64,000 nucleotides of DNA from NCBI RefSeq assembly GCF_041435015.1, contig NZ_CP107989.1:7378001-7442000 (forward strand), written 5' to 3'. The notes under the pieces were generated by a model. That model was given only the letters and a program-made list of their open reading frames with translations, made no database searches and was not told the DNA's origin. The translations under genes were made by a program, and so were the position numbers. How positions within the stretch are numbered: the first letter of the stretch is position 1; every line of letters starts with the position of its first letter. Shown piece by piece: positions 23,290 through 32,482 of the stretch. Origin of the DNA: Streptomyces canus (lineage in GTDB: Bacteria; Actinomycetota; Actinomycetes; Streptomycetales; Streptomycetaceae).

Positions 23290-24651
23290 TCACCTGATCC
23301 GGCGGATCACATATGCCGTTCCGTTGTCCGCCGGTTCCTCTCCCACGTACTCCTGCTCCCGCATCTCGCACCACGCCGGGACATCGAGGCGGGCCGCCTC
23401 GTCGTCCGACAGGACCCGGACGGTCCCGCCCACCGGAACGTCTCCGATCACCTTGGCCAGTTCGATGACCGGGATCGGGCACCGCTTGCCGAGGGCGTCC
23501 ACGACAAGTGAGTCCTCCCGTACCACGGCCGAAGGCGTCGGTGCGCCCAGCTTCTCCCGCACCGCCGCCACCGCCCCCGGCAGCACCTCCAGGAAACGCT
23601 CGACCTCCTCGGAGGTCGCTCCCGGCGGCAACGACACCCGCACATTCCCCTCACTCAGTACGCCCATCGCCTTCAGCACATGGCTCGGCGTCAGCGTGCT
23701 GCTCGTGCAGGACGAACCGGAGGAGACGGAGAAACCGGCGCGATCCAGCTCGTGCAGCAAGGTCTCTCCGTCGACATAGAGACAGGAGAAGGTGACGATC
23801 CCCGGCAGCCGCTTCTCGGGATCGCCCACCACGTCCACGTCCGGCACCAGCCGCGGCACCCGGGCCCGGATCCGCGCCGTCAGCTCCCGCAGCCGTACGG
23901 CCTCTTGCGCGGCCTCGGCCCGCACCGCCCGCAGCGAGGCCGCCGCCGCGACGACGGCCGGCAGGTTCTCGAACCCCGGCGCCCGCCCCGACTCCCGCTC
24001 GTCGGCGGGTCCCTGGGGGGAGAAGCGGACACCTTTTCGTACGGCGAGCAGGCCGACCCCCGACGGACCGCCCCACTTGTGCGCGCTGGCGGTCAACAGC
24101 GACCACTCGCCCTCGACCGGCCCCCACCCGAGCGACTGCGCCGCGTCCACCAGCAACGGCACCCCCGCCCGACGGCACACGGCGGCCACCTCGGCCACCG
24201 GCTGCACGGTCCCCACCTCATGGTTCGCCGACTGGAGGCAGGCCAGCGCGGTATCGGGGCGAAGGGCATCGACGTACGCCTGCGGGCTCACCGCTCCCGT
24301 ACGGCTCACCGGAACCTCGGTCACCTCGAACAGCTCCGCCGAATGGAGTACCGAGGAGTGTTCGACGGCTGACACGATCAGGTGACGTCCGATGCGACGA
24401 CGACCGGCAAGCGCCCCCGCGATCCCGCTGTGCACGGCCCGCGTCCCGGAGGACGTGAAGGTCAGTTCGTCAGGCCGGCACCCCACGGCCTCGGCAGCGG
24501 CCTCCCGAGCGGCATCCAACAGCAGCCGAGCCCGCCGCCCCTCCCGGTACAACCGGGCGGGATCAGCCCATCCTTCGTCCAAGGAGGCCAACAGCGCCTG
24601 ACGTGCGACGGGATGAAGGGGAGCACTGGAAGCAGCGTCGAAGTAGGACAC
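23290..24651 (-). CDS. Cysteine desulfurase fused to a TusA-type sulfur carrier domain
   Basis: 453 residues from GTG 24651. Residues 1-365 are a NifS/IscS-type PLP enzyme: YFDAASSAPLHP, VEHSS, LVDAAQSLG, Schiff-base Lys192 in ASAHKWGG, and catalytic Cys315 in SSGSSCTSS. Residues about 378-453 are a TusA/SirA domain with SLVVDALGKRCPIPVIELAK (Cys391). The desulfurase could pass persulfide sulfur directly to its own carrier, for tRNA thiolation or cofactor synthesis. The continuous frame and full-length domains argue for a real fusion. It is tail to tail with adoK. Confidence 0.9.
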   Translation of the reverse strand: MSYFDAASSAPLHPVARQALLASLDEGWADPARLYREGRRARLLLDAAREAAAEAVGCRPDELTFTSSGTRAVHSGIAGALAGRRRIGRHLIVSAVEHSSVLHSAELFEVTEVPVSRTGAVSPQAYVDALRPDTALACLQSANHEVGTVQPVAEVAAVCRRAGVPLLVDAAQSLGWGPVEGEWSLLTASAHKWGGPSGVGLLAVRKGVRFSPQGPADERESGRAPGFENLPAVVAAAASLRAVRAEAAQEAVRLRELTARIRARVPRLVPDVDVVGDPEKRLPGIVTFSCLYVDGETLLHELDRAGFSVSSGSSCTSSTLTPSHVLKAMGVLSEGNVRVSLPPGATSEEVERFLEVLPGAVAAVREKLGAPTPSAVVREDSLVVDALGKRCPIPVIELAKVIGDVPVGGTVRVLSDDEAARLDVPAWCEMREQEYVGEEPADNGTAYVIRRIR

Positions 24652-24745
24652 ACTGCAACGCTAACTCCCTGGACGGCGTGACCAGGCACAAAAGGCCCGC
24701 AGCCGCCAATTCAGCTAACCCCCCACCCAGTAGGCACCCCTCCCG

Positions 24746-24774
24746 CTGAACCCCCGGAGAGCGTCGGCTAGGGT
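24746..24774 (+). promoter_or_regulatory. Candidate vegetative promoter for ctaCDF
   Basis: CTGAAC (24746-24751) and TAGGGT (24769-24774) are separated by 17 bp, a good match to the HrdB-type consensus. The start point would fall about 105 bp before the ctaC GTG, leaving a long 5' leader in which I see no known riboswitch. Confidence 0.55.
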
Positions 24775-24885
24775 TTGGTCCGCATAAACATCCAAACCCC
24801 TGCCCGACGCAGGGCGGCGACCGACCACCGAGTAAGGGCAGGCCGCAGCCAATCCGCGCGGGCGAGACTCTCGGGAAGGCGCTAC

Positions 24886-25851
24886 GTGAGTCCCAACGGC
24901 TCCGACCGCTCGCCGCGGCGCCCGATGCGGCGGAAGCTGCTGCAGGCAATGATTGCGGGCCTGGTCCTGGCGACCGCCACCGGTTGCTCGTACAACTGGG
25001 AAGACTTCCCCCGCCTTGGTATGCCCACCCCGACCACGGAAGAGGCTCCGCGGATCCTCTCCCTGTGGCAGGGCTCCTGGGCTGCCGCGCTGGCCACCGG
25101 TGTGCTGGTGTGGGGCCTGATCCTGTGGAGCACGATCTTCCACCGGCGCAGCCGTACCAAGGTCGAGGTTCCTCCGCAGACCCGGTACAACATGCCGATC
25201 GAGGCGCTGTACACGGTCGTTCCGCTCGTCATCGTCTCGGTCCTCTTCTACTTCACGGCCCGCGACGAGTCGAAGCTCCTCAGCCTCAAGGATGAGCCCG
25301 ACGTCACCGTCAACGTCGTCGGCTACCAGTGGAGCTGGGCCTTCAACTACATCGAGCCCGTCGCGGGTTCCACGGGCGACGCGAAGACCGACAAGAACCT
25401 GGACGCGATTCCGACCCGGTTCAAGAACGACTTCCCGGCGAACGCCGGCGGTGTCTACGACTTCGGTACGCCCGCCACGCGGAACCCGCAGACCGGAAAC
25501 CCCGGCCCGACCCTCTGGCTCCCCAAGGGCAAGAAGGTCCGCTTCGTCCTCACCTCGCGTGACGTCATCCACTCCTTCTGGGTGGTGCCGTTCCTGATGA
25601 AGCAGGACGTCATTCCGGGCCACACCAACGCCTTCGAGGTGACCCCCAACAAGGAGGGCACCTTCATGGGTAAGTGCGCCGAGCTGTGCGGCGTCGACCA
25701 CTCCCGGATGCTGTTCAACGTGAAGGTCGTCTCTCCCGAGCGCTACGAGCAGCACCTCAAGGACCTCGCGAAGAAGGGGCAGACCGGTTACGTTCCCGCG
25801 GGCATCGAGCAGACCGCCCACGAGAAGGACCGGGAGACGACGAACCTGTGA
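24886..25851 (+). CDS. ctaC: Cytochrome c oxidase subunit II (aa3 type)
   Basis: 321 residues from GTG 24886 with GGAAGG seven bases upstream. A lipoprotein-like signal (LVLATATGC) is followed by two membrane helices (about 65-85 and 105-125). The periplasmic cupredoxin domain has VGYQWSW, the CuA motif [14 protein letters not shown] (two Cys, His, Met) and the earlier IHSFWVVPF histidine. It accepts electrons from the cytochrome c domains of the bc complex and passes them to ctaD. An insertion with [15 protein letters not shown] is typical of actinobacteria. Its TGA overlaps the ctaD start as GTGA. Confidence 0.96.
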   Translation: MSPNGSDRSPRRPMRRKLLQAMIAGLVLATATGCSYNWEDFPRLGMPTPTTEEAPRILSLWQGSWAAALATGVLVWGLILWSTIFHRRSRTKVEVPPQTRYNMPIEALYTVVPLVIVSVLFYFTARDESKLLSLKDEPDVTVNVVGYQWSWAFNYIEPVAGSTGDAKTDKNLDAIPTRFKNDFPANAGGVYDFGTPATRNPQTGNPGPTLWLPKGKKVRFVLTSRDVIHSFWVVPFLMKQDVIPGHTNAFEVTPNKEGTFMGKCAELCGVDHSRMLFNVKVVSPERYEQHLKDLAKKGQTGYVPAGIEQTAHEKDRETTNL

Positions 25852-27584
25852 GCATCCTCAACGAACCCCAGGGTGCCGCCGAAGCAGGGTCCCACTACGC
25901 GGACGAACTGCCGGTCCGGCGCCAGAACCGCGGCAGCGTGGTCATCAAGTGGCTCACCACCACTGACCACAAGACGATCGGCACGATGTACCTGGTCACG
26001 TCGTTCGCCTTCTTCCTCATCGGCGGCGTGATGGCGCTCTTCATGCGCGCCGAGCTGGCCCGGCCGGGTCTGCAGATCATGTCGAACGAGCAGTTCAACC
26101 AGGCGTTCACGATGCACGGCACGATCATGCTGCTGATGTTCGCGACGCCGCTGTTCGCCGGCTTCACCAACTGGATCATGCCGCTGCAGATCGGCGCGCC
26201 CGACGTGGCGTTCCCGCGGCTGAACATGTTCGCCTACTGGCTGTACCTGTTCGGCTCGACGATCGCTGTCGGCGGCTTCCTCACCCCCTCGGGTGCGGCC
26301 GACTTCGGCTGGTTCGCCTACTCCCCGCTCTCCGACGCCGTCCGCTCTCCGGGCATCGGCGCCGACCTGTGGATCATGGGTCTGGCCTTCTCCGGCTTCG
26401 GCACGATCCTCGGCGCGGTCAACTTCATCACCACGATCATCTGCATGCGCGCACCGGGCATGACCATGTTCCGCATGCCGATCTTCGTGTGGAACGTGCT
26501 GCTGACCGCGGTGCTGGTCCTGCTCGCCTTCCCCGTGCTCGCCGCCGCGCTGTTCGCGCTGGAGGCGGATCGGAAATTCGGGGCACACGTCTTCGATGCC
26601 GCGAACGGCGGAGCGTTGCTGTGGCAACACCTCTTCTGGTTCTTCGGCCATCCAGAGGTGTACATCATCGCCCTGCCGTTCTTCGGCATCATCTCCGAGG
26701 TCATCCCGGTCTTCTCCCGCAAGCCGATGTTCGGCTACATGGGTCTGATCGCGGCCACCATCGCGATCGCGGGTCTGTCCGTGACGGTGTGGGCTCACCA
26801 CATGTACGTCACCGGCGGTGTGCTGCTCCCGTTCTTCTCCTTCATGACGTTCCTCATCGCCGTACCGACGGGCGTGAAGTTCTTCAACTGGATCGGAACG
26901 ATGTGGAAGGGGTCCCTGAGTTTCGAGACCCCGATGCTCTGGGCCACCGGCTTCCTGATCACCTTCACCTTCGGTGGTCTGACCGGTGTCATCCTGGCCT
27001 CGCCCCCGCTGGACTTCCACGTCTCGGACTCGTACTTCGTGGTGGCGCACTTCCACTACGTCGTCTTCGGCACCGTCGTCTTCGCGATGTTCTCCGGCTT
27101 CCACTTCTGGTGGCCGAAGTTCACCGGCAAGATGCTCGACGAGCGCCTCGGCAAGATCACGTTCTGGACGCTGTTCATCGGCTTCCACGGCACCTTCCTG
27201 GTCCAGCACTGGCTGGGCGCCGAGGGCATGCCGCGTCGGTACGCCGACTACCTGGCGGCCGACGGCTTCACCGCCCTGAACACGATCTCGACGATCAGCT
27301 CCTTCGTGCTCGGCCTGTCGATCCTGCCGTTCCTCTACAACGTGTGGAAGACGGCCAAGTACGGCAAGCCGGTCGGCGTCGACGACCCGTGGGGCTACGG
27401 CCGCTCCCTGGAGTGGGCGACCTCCTGCCCGCCGCCGCGCCACAACTTCCTCACCCTGCCGCGGATCCGCAGTGAATCCCCGGCGTTCGACCTTCACCAC
27501 CCGGAGATCGCCGCTCTCGACCAGCTCGAGAACGCCGGTCACGGTGAGAAGGCCCTCTCCGGTGCCAAGGAGGCCGGCAAGTGA
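25848..27584 (+). CDS. ctaD: Cytochrome c oxidase subunit I (aa3 type)
   Basis: 578 residues from GTG 25848, overlapping ctaC by 4 bp. Twelve helices and all cofactor ligands are visible: TMHGTIM (heme a His), [10 protein letters not shown] (CuB His with the cross-linked Tyr), WAHHMYVTG (CuB His pair) and VVAHFHYVV (heme a3 and heme a His). This is the oxygen-reducing, proton-pumping subunit. The C-terminus extends into a soluble tail ([15 protein letters not shown]). Confidence 0.98.
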   Translation: MSILNEPQGAAEAGSHYADELPVRRQNRGSVVIKWLTTTDHKTIGTMYLVTSFAFFLIGGVMALFMRAELARPGLQIMSNEQFNQAFTMHGTIMLLMFATPLFAGFTNWIMPLQIGAPDVAFPRLNMFAYWLYLFGSTIAVGGFLTPSGAADFGWFAYSPLSDAVRSPGIGADLWIMGLAFSGFGTILGAVNFITTIICMRAPGMTMFRMPIFVWNVLLTAVLVLLAFPVLAAALFALEADRKFGAHVFDAANGGALLWQHLFWFFGHPEVYIIALPFFGIISEVIPVFSRKPMFGYMGLIAATIAIAGLSVTVWAHHMYVTGGVLLPFFSFMTFLIAVPTGVKFFNWIGTMWKGSLSFETPMLWATGFLITFTFGGLTGVILASPPLDFHVSDSYFVVAHFHYVVFGTVVFAMFSGFHFWWPKFTGKMLDERLGKITFWTLFIGFHGTFLVQHWLGAEGMPRRYADYLAADGFTALNTISTISSFVLGLSILPFLYNVWKTAKYGKPVGVDDPWGYGRSLEWATSCPPPRHNFLTLPRIRSESPAFDLHHPEIAALDQLENAGHGEKALSGAKEAGK

Positions 27585-27979
27585 AGATCCAAGGACGGAT
27601 GTTCATCTGGCTGAGCGTCTTCATCCTCGTCATGGCGATCGTCTATGGCGTGTGGTCGAAGGAGCCGGCCGGTACCACCGCGCTCTTCCTGGCCTTCGGC
27701 CTGTCCATCATGATCGGCTTCTACCTGGGCTTCACGGCCCGGCGGGTGGACGCCGGCGCGCAGGACAACAAGGAGGCCGACGTCGCGGACGACGCCGGCG
27801 AGGTCGGGTTCTTCAGCCCGCACAGCTGGCAGCCGCTCGCCCTCGGCTTCGGCGGCGCCCTCGCCTTCCTGTCGGTCGCGATCGGCTGGTGGCTGCTGTA
27901 TTTCTCGTTGCCGGTGATCCTCGTCGGCCTGTACGGCTGGGTCTTCGAGTACTACCGCGGTGAGAACCGCACGCAGTAG
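27581..27979 (+). CDS. ctaF: Cytochrome c oxidase subunit IV, actinobacterial
   Basis: 132 residues from GTG 27581, overlapping the ctaD stop by 4 bp. Four membrane helices in two pairs are separated by an acidic linker ([20 protein letters not shown]). [20 protein letters not shown] and [10 protein letters not shown] are typical of the small actinobacterial subunit IV, which stabilises the bcc-aa3 supercomplex. It ends the ctaCDF operon before a terminator. Confidence 0.95.
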   Translation: MKIQGRMFIWLSVFILVMAIVYGVWSKEPAGTTALFLAFGLSIMIGFYLGFTARRVDAGAQDNKEADVADDAGEVGFFSPHSWQPLALGFGGALAFLSVAIGWWLLYFSLPVILVGLYGWVFEYYRGENRTQ

Positions 27980-27996
27980 CACGAGCGGAGCTCATC

Positions 27997-28040
27997 AGGA
28001 GCCCGGACACTCCGTCAGGAGGGTCCGGGCTCCTGCTTTT
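27997..28040 (+). terminator. Terminator of ctaCDF
   Basis: A 12-bp stem AGGAGCCCGGAC (27997-28008) and GTCCGGGCTCCT (28023-28034) with a 14-base loop is followed by GCTTTT, a good intrinsic terminator 17 bp after the ctaF stop. Confidence 0.9.
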
Positions 28041-28110
28041 GCCGCAATCCTTGTCCCTCGTACGAGTCACTCAGCGCGCCGTTCTTGACGGGGCTTCCTA
28101 GCGTGAAGCC

Positions 28111-29373
28111 ATGAACCACGCACCGCGTACCCGCACCGTCGTGAGCTGCACGCTGCTGGTGATCGCCCTCGGCGCGAGCGCCGCCGCCTGCGGGTCCGAC
28201 GGGAACCCGCTGGCGGCCACGCCGTTCGACGCGGCGGACCAGATCGCCTTCAACGCGCCCACGGGCGGCGGCAAGAAGGCCGACCCGGACAAGCCGCTCG
28301 AGGTCACCGCCGATGACGACGACGGCCGCATCACCGACGTCACGGCCACGGACGCCACAGGCCGCTATCTGGCGGGCGAACTCTCCGCCGACGGCACCCG
28401 CTGGCGCAGCACCTCCCCACTGGCCGCAAACGCCCACTACACCGTCCGGGTGAGCACCGAGGACGAGGACGGGGCCCCGGGCCGCAGGGTCCTCGACTTC
28501 GACACCAGCAAGCCGCTGGGCAAGACGCGCCTGAAGGTCACCTTCGGCCCCAAGTCGGGCACGTACGGCGTCGGCCAGCCCGTCACCGCCAAGCTGGACA
28601 GACCCGTCAAGGACAAGGCCCAGCGGGCCGTCATCGAGCGCGCCCTCAGAGTCGACTCCACGCCCGCCGTACCGGGCGCCTGGCACTGGGTGGACGACAA
28701 GGAGCTCCACTACCGGCCCAAGGAGTACTGGCCCGCCCACGCCACGATCCAGGTCCGCAGCGAGCTGGAGGGCATCAAGATCGGCGACCGGCTCTGGGGC
28801 GGCAAGGCCAAGCCCCTGAAGCTGACCACCGGCGACCGCATCATCGCCGTGACGGACGCCGCGTCACACTCGATGAAGGTCTACAAGAACAACGAGGTCA
28901 TCAACGAGCTCCCGGTCACGACCGGCAAGCCGGGCTTCGACACCCGTAACGGCGTCAAGGTCGTGCTGGCCAAGGAGTACTTCGTACGCATGCGCGGCAC
29001 CAGCATCGGGATCGCCGAGGGTTCCTCGGACTCGTACGACCTCCCGGTCTACTACGCCACCCGCGTCACCTGGAGCGGTGAGTACGTCCACGCCGCTCCC
29101 TGGTCGGTCGGCTCCCAGGGCTACGCCAACGTCAGCCACGGCTGCACCGGCATGAGCACGTCCAACGCCGAGTGGTTCTTCAACACCGTCCACGAGGGCG
29201 ACGTGGTCCAGGTCGTCAACTCGGAGGGCGACACCATGGAGCCCTTCGGCAACGGCTTCGGCGACTGGAACCTCGACTGGAAGAAGTGGCGCGACGGCAG
29301 CGCCCTGGTGGCCGGCACCCCGGACGCCCCCAGCCCCGACCAGACGGCGAGGCTGAGGCCGCAGAGCATCTAG
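28111..29373 (+). CDS. L,D-transpeptidase lipoprotein with Ig-like domain
   Basis: 420 residues from ATG 28111. The signal ends in a lipobox-like GASAAAC (Cys about 27). Ig-like domains about 60-250 (VTATDATGRYLAGELSADG, FGPKSGTYGVGQPVTAKLD) precede a YkuD catalytic domain (about 250-380) with IIAVTDAASHSMKVYKNNEV and active-site SHGCTGMS (His343, Cys345). Such enzymes form 3-3 crosslinks in peptidoglycan. It sits inside the respiratory gene block between ctaF and ctaE but has its own upstream region. Confidence 0.93.
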   Translation: MNHAPRTRTVVSCTLLVIALGASAAACGSDGNPLAATPFDAADQIAFNAPTGGGKKADPDKPLEVTADDDDGRITDVTATDATGRYLAGELSADGTRWRSTSPLAANAHYTVRVSTEDEDGAPGRRVLDFDTSKPLGKTRLKVTFGPKSGTYGVGQPVTAKLDRPVKDKAQRAVIERALRVDSTPAVPGAWHWVDDKELHYRPKEYWPAHATIQVRSELEGIKIGDRLWGGKAKPLKLTTGDRIIAVTDAASHSMKVYKNNEVINELPVTTGKPGFDTRNGVKVVLAKEYFVRMRGTSIGIAEGSSDSYDLPVYYATRVTWSGEYVHAAPWSVGSQGYANVSHGCTGMSTSNAEWFFNTVHEGDVVQVVNSEGDTMEPFGNGFGDWNLDWKKWRDGSALVAGTPDAPSPDQTARLRPQSI

Positions 29374-29392
29374 AGGGACGCGGGAGCAGCTC

Positions 29393-29794
29393 TCAGGCGT
29401 TCAAGGCCTTGCGGTCCCGCAGCAGGGAAGCCAGCGCCGAGGCGAACTCCACCGGATCCACCGGATGGGTCACCGCGGCCTCCGCCCGGCTCCACGTGGC
29501 CAGCCACGCGTCCTGCGGCCGCCCGATCAGCAACAGCACCGGCGGGCAGTTGAACACCTCGTCCTTGATCTGCCGGCAGAGCCCCATGCCGCCCATCGGC
29601 ACGGCCTCCCCGTCCAGCACACAGACGTCGATCCCGCCCTTGTCCAGCTCCTTCAGCACCGCCGCAGGCGTGGCGCACTCCAGGAACTCGACCAACGGGA
29701 CGTCGGGAGCCGGTCGACGGCCCGCGGCGAGCCGTACCTGCTCGCGGGTGTTGGAATCGTCGCTGTAGACCAGCACCGTGGCGGTCGGCTGCAT
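29393..29794 (-). CDS. Receiver-like (CheY-fold) orphan protein
   Basis: 133 residues from ATG 29794. The fold resembles a receiver domain: TVLVYSDDSNTREQVRLAAG, then GIDVCVLDGEAVPMGGMGLC with an aspartate where phosphorylation occurs, PPVLLLIGRPQDAW and a C-terminal VDPVEFASALASLL. The conserved Lys near strand 5 is not evident, so phosphorylation may be lost. It has no output domain and no kinase beside it. It is divergent from ctaE. Confidence 0.75.
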   Translation of the reverse strand: MQPTATVLVYSDDSNTREQVRLAAGRRPAPDVPLVEFLECATPAAVLKELDKGGIDVCVLDGEAVPMGGMGLCRQIKDEVFNCPPVLLLIGRPQDAWLATWSRAEAAVTHPVDPVEFASALASLLRDRKALNA

Positions 29795-29939
29795 TGTTCC
29801 TCCGTGACGTCAGCGTCGTAAGGACAGGCCCGTTGGGCCGGATGCTACTCCCTTGAACACCACGTCAACACCGGTCTGGAGCAGGGAGACACTCCGAACG
29901 GCACCCCCCGGGGTGAGGGCGGGATAAGCGACCGACATA

Positions 29940-30560
29940 ATGTCGGTCGTGGCGACAGCAACGACAGTAGAAACCGGGCACGCGCACCCGTCGGTCAACC
30001 GGCCGAACCTCACCAGCGTCGGAACCATCATCTGGCTGAGTTCCGAGCTGATGTTCTTCGCGGCCCTCTTCGCGATGTACTTCACCCTGCGATCGGTGAC
30101 GGGTCCTGATCACTGGAAGGAGATGGCGCACGCCCTGAACGTTCCGTTCTCGGCGACGAACACCACGATCCTGGTGCTCTCCTCCCTCACCTGCCAGCTC
30201 GGCGTCTTCGCCGCCGAGCGCGGTGACGTGAAGAAGCTCCGGGGCTGGTTCATCATCACCTTCATCATGGGTGCGATCTTCATCGGCGGTCAGATCTACG
30301 AGTACACGGAGCTGGTGAAGAAGGACGGGATCTCCCTGTCCTCCGACCCGTACGGCTCGGTGTTCTACCTGACCACCGGCTTCCACGGTATGCACGTGAC
30401 GGGCGGCCTCATCGCCTTCCTGTTCGTTCTCGGACGTACCTACGCGGCCAAGAGGTTCACCCACGAGCAGGCGACCGCCGCGATCGTCGTGTCCTACTAC
30501 TGGCACTTCGTCGACGTCGTCTGGATCGGCCTCTTCGCCACGATCTATCTGATCAAGTAG
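29940..30560 (+). CDS. ctaE: Cytochrome c oxidase subunit III
   Basis: 206 residues from ATG 29940; no Shine-Dalgarno precedes it, and a TAAGCG hexamer nine bases upstream suggests a leaderless transcript. Five helices and the family residues are present ([49 protein letters not shown]). It is the short actinobacterial form lacking the first two helices of the mitochondrial type. It heads the qcrCAB genes, which begin 60 bp downstream. Confidence 0.96.
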   Translation: MSVVATATTVETGHAHPSVNRPNLTSVGTIIWLSSELMFFAALFAMYFTLRSVTGPDHWKEMAHALNVPFSATNTTILVLSSLTCQLGVFAAERGDVKKLRGWFIITFIMGAIFIGGQIYEYTELVKKDGISLSSDPYGSVFYLTTGFHGMHVTGGLIAFLFVLGRTYAAKRFTHEQATAAIVVSYYWHFVDVVWIGLFATIYLIK

Positions 30561-30620
30561 CCGGGCCCGCTCCCGACATCGCAAGCATCGACGCAGAAGA
30601 TCCTGACACCGGGGTAATCC

Positions 30621-31430
30621 GTGAAAAAGCTCTCCGCACGACGACGCCACCCGCTGGCGGCGCTCGTCGTCCTACTCCTCGCGCTGGCATGCACCGGGGG
30701 GCTGTACGCCGTGTTCGCACCCGCGAGCAAGGCGCAGGCAGATGAAACCGCCCAGTCCCTGGCCATCGACGAGGGCAAGAAGCTCTTCGCCGTAGGCTGC
30801 GCCAGTTGCCACGGCGCCGGCGGTCAGGGGTCCTCCGACGGTCCGAGCCTCGTGGGCGTGGGCGCCGCGGCCGTCGACTTCCAGGTCGGCACCGGCCGTA
30901 TGCCGGCCCAGCAGCCGGGCGCGCAGGTTCCGCGCAAGAAGGTCATCTACACGCAGGCCGAGATCGACCAGCTGGCCGCGTTCGTCTCCTCGCTGGGCGC
31001 GGGTCCGAACATCCCGACCAAGGCGCAGTACGGCCCCGACGGTGCCGACATCGCCAAGGGCGGCGAGCTGTTCCGTGACAACTGCACGCAGTGCCACAAC
31101 TTCACCGGCAAGGGCGGCGCGCTGACGCACGGCAAGTTCGCGCCGAGCCTCGAGGGCGTCGATCCGAAGCACATCTACGAGGCCATGCAGACCGGCCCGC
31201 AGAACATGCCGTCGTTCCCCGACACCACGCTGTCGGAGCAGAACAAGAAGGACATCATCGCGTACCTGAACGCGGTCAACGGCGACGACACCGTGAGCCC
31301 CGGCGGCCTTGAGCTGGGCGGTCTCGGCCCGGTCTCCGAAGGCCTGTTCGCCTGGATCTTCGGCCTCGGCGCGCTGATCGCGGTCGCCGTCTGGGTCGCC
31401 GCTCGGACCGCAAAGGCCAAGAAGTCATGA
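30621..31430 (+). CDS. qcrC: Diheme cytochrome c subunit of the bcc complex
   Basis: 269 residues from GTG 30621. A signal-anchor (about 10-33) is followed by two cytochrome c domains with CASCH (60-64) and CTQCH (155-159), and a C-terminal anchor helix (about 240-260). The second heme lets the complex hand electrons directly to CtaC without a free cytochrome c, the basis of the actinobacterial supercomplex. Axial Met candidates lie in GRMPAQQ and QNMPSFPD. It overlaps qcrA by 4 bp (ATGA). Confidence 0.97.
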   Translation: MKKLSARRRHPLAALVVLLLALACTGGLYAVFAPASKAQADETAQSLAIDEGKKLFAVGCASCHGAGGQGSSDGPSLVGVGAAAVDFQVGTGRMPAQQPGAQVPRKKVIYTQAEIDQLAAFVSSLGAGPNIPTKAQYGPDGADIAKGGELFRDNCTQCHNFTGKGGALTHGKFAPSLEGVDPKHIYEAMQTGPQNMPSFPDTTLSEQNKKDIIAYLNAVNGDDTVSPGGLELGGLGPVSEGLFAWIFGLGALIAVAVWVAARTAKAKKS

Positions 31431-32482
31431 GTAGCCAAGACATTCCAGAAGAGAACCTGCCCGCAGAGCAGGACGCGCACGGCGCGGTAGGCGTCGCGGA
31501 CGAGAAGAACCCCTTCGCGGACCCCGGCCTCCCGCCCCACGAGCACCGGGTGCAGGACATCGACGAGCGGGCCGCCAGGCGGTCCGAGCGCACGGTGGCC
31601 ATGCTGTTCACGGTGTCGATGCTGGCCACCGTCGGGTTCATCGCCTCGTACGTGGGCATCCCCCACGACAAGTCGATCTTCGTCTTCCCGATCGGGCACA
31701 TCAACGCGCTGAACTTCGCGCTGGGCCTGACCCTCGGTCTCGCCCTCTTCTCGATCGGCGCGGGTGCGGTCCACTGGGCCCGCACCCTGATGTCCGACGA
31801 GGAGATCGCCGACGAGCGCCACCCGATCGAGGCGTCCCCCGAGGTCCGCGCGAAGGTCCACGCGGACTTCAAGCAGGGCGCCAAGGAGTCGGCGCTCGGC
31901 CGGCGCAAGCTGATCCGCAACACGATGTTCGGCGCGCTCGCCCTGTTCCCGCTCTCCGGCGTCATGCTGCTGCGCGACCTCGGCCCGCTGCCCGGCACCA
32001 AGCTCCGCCACACCATGTGGCGCAAGGGCCTCCAGCTCGTCAACATGAACACCAACGAGCCGCTGCGTCCCGAGGACGTGGCGGTCGGCTCGCTGACCTT
32101 CGCCAAGCCCGAGGGCCTGGAGGAGCACGACGAGGAGTTCCAGACCGAGATCGCCAAGGCCGCCCTGATGATCGTCCGCATCCAGCCGGACAACATCAAG
32201 GACAAGCGCGAGCTCGAGTGGTCGCACGAGGGGATCGTCGCGTACTCGAAGATCTGCACCCACGTGGGTTGCCCGATCTCCCTGTACGAGCAGCAGACGC
32301 ACCACGTGCTCTGCCCCTGCCACCAGTCCACCTTCGACCTCTCCGACGGTGCCCGGGTGATCTTCGGCCCCGCCGGTCACGCCCTGCCGCAACTGCGCAT
32401 CGGCGTGAACGACCAGGGTTACCTCGAAGCGCTCGGCGACTTCGACGAGCCTGTCGGTCCTGCATTCTGGGAGCGCGGATGA
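31427..32482 (+). CDS. qcrA: Rieske iron-sulfur subunit of the bcc complex
   Basis: 351 residues from ATG 31427, overlapping qcrC by 4 bp. Three membrane helices (about 60-80, 90-115 and 165-185), as in actinobacteria, precede the Rieske domain. The [2Fe-2S] ligands are in CTHVGC and CPCHQS with the GPAGHALPQL loop. The charged N-terminus (DEKNPFADPGLPPHEHR) is cytoplasmic. It overlaps qcrB by 4 bp. Confidence 0.97.
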   Translation: MSSQDIPEENLPAEQDAHGAVGVADEKNPFADPGLPPHEHRVQDIDERAARRSERTVAMLFTVSMLATVGFIASYVGIPHDKSIFVFPIGHINALNFALGLTLGLALFSIGAGAVHWARTLMSDEEIADERHPIEASPEVRAKVHADFKQGAKESALGRRKLIRNTMFGALALFPLSGVMLLRDLGPLPGTKLRHTMWRKGLQLVNMNTNEPLRPEDVAVGSLTFAKPEGLEEHDEEFQTEIAKAALMIVRIQPDNIKDKRELEWSHEGIVAYSKICTHVGCPISLYEQQTHHVLCPCHQSTFDLSDGARVIFGPAGHALPQLRIGVNDQGYLEALGDFDEPVGPAFWERG

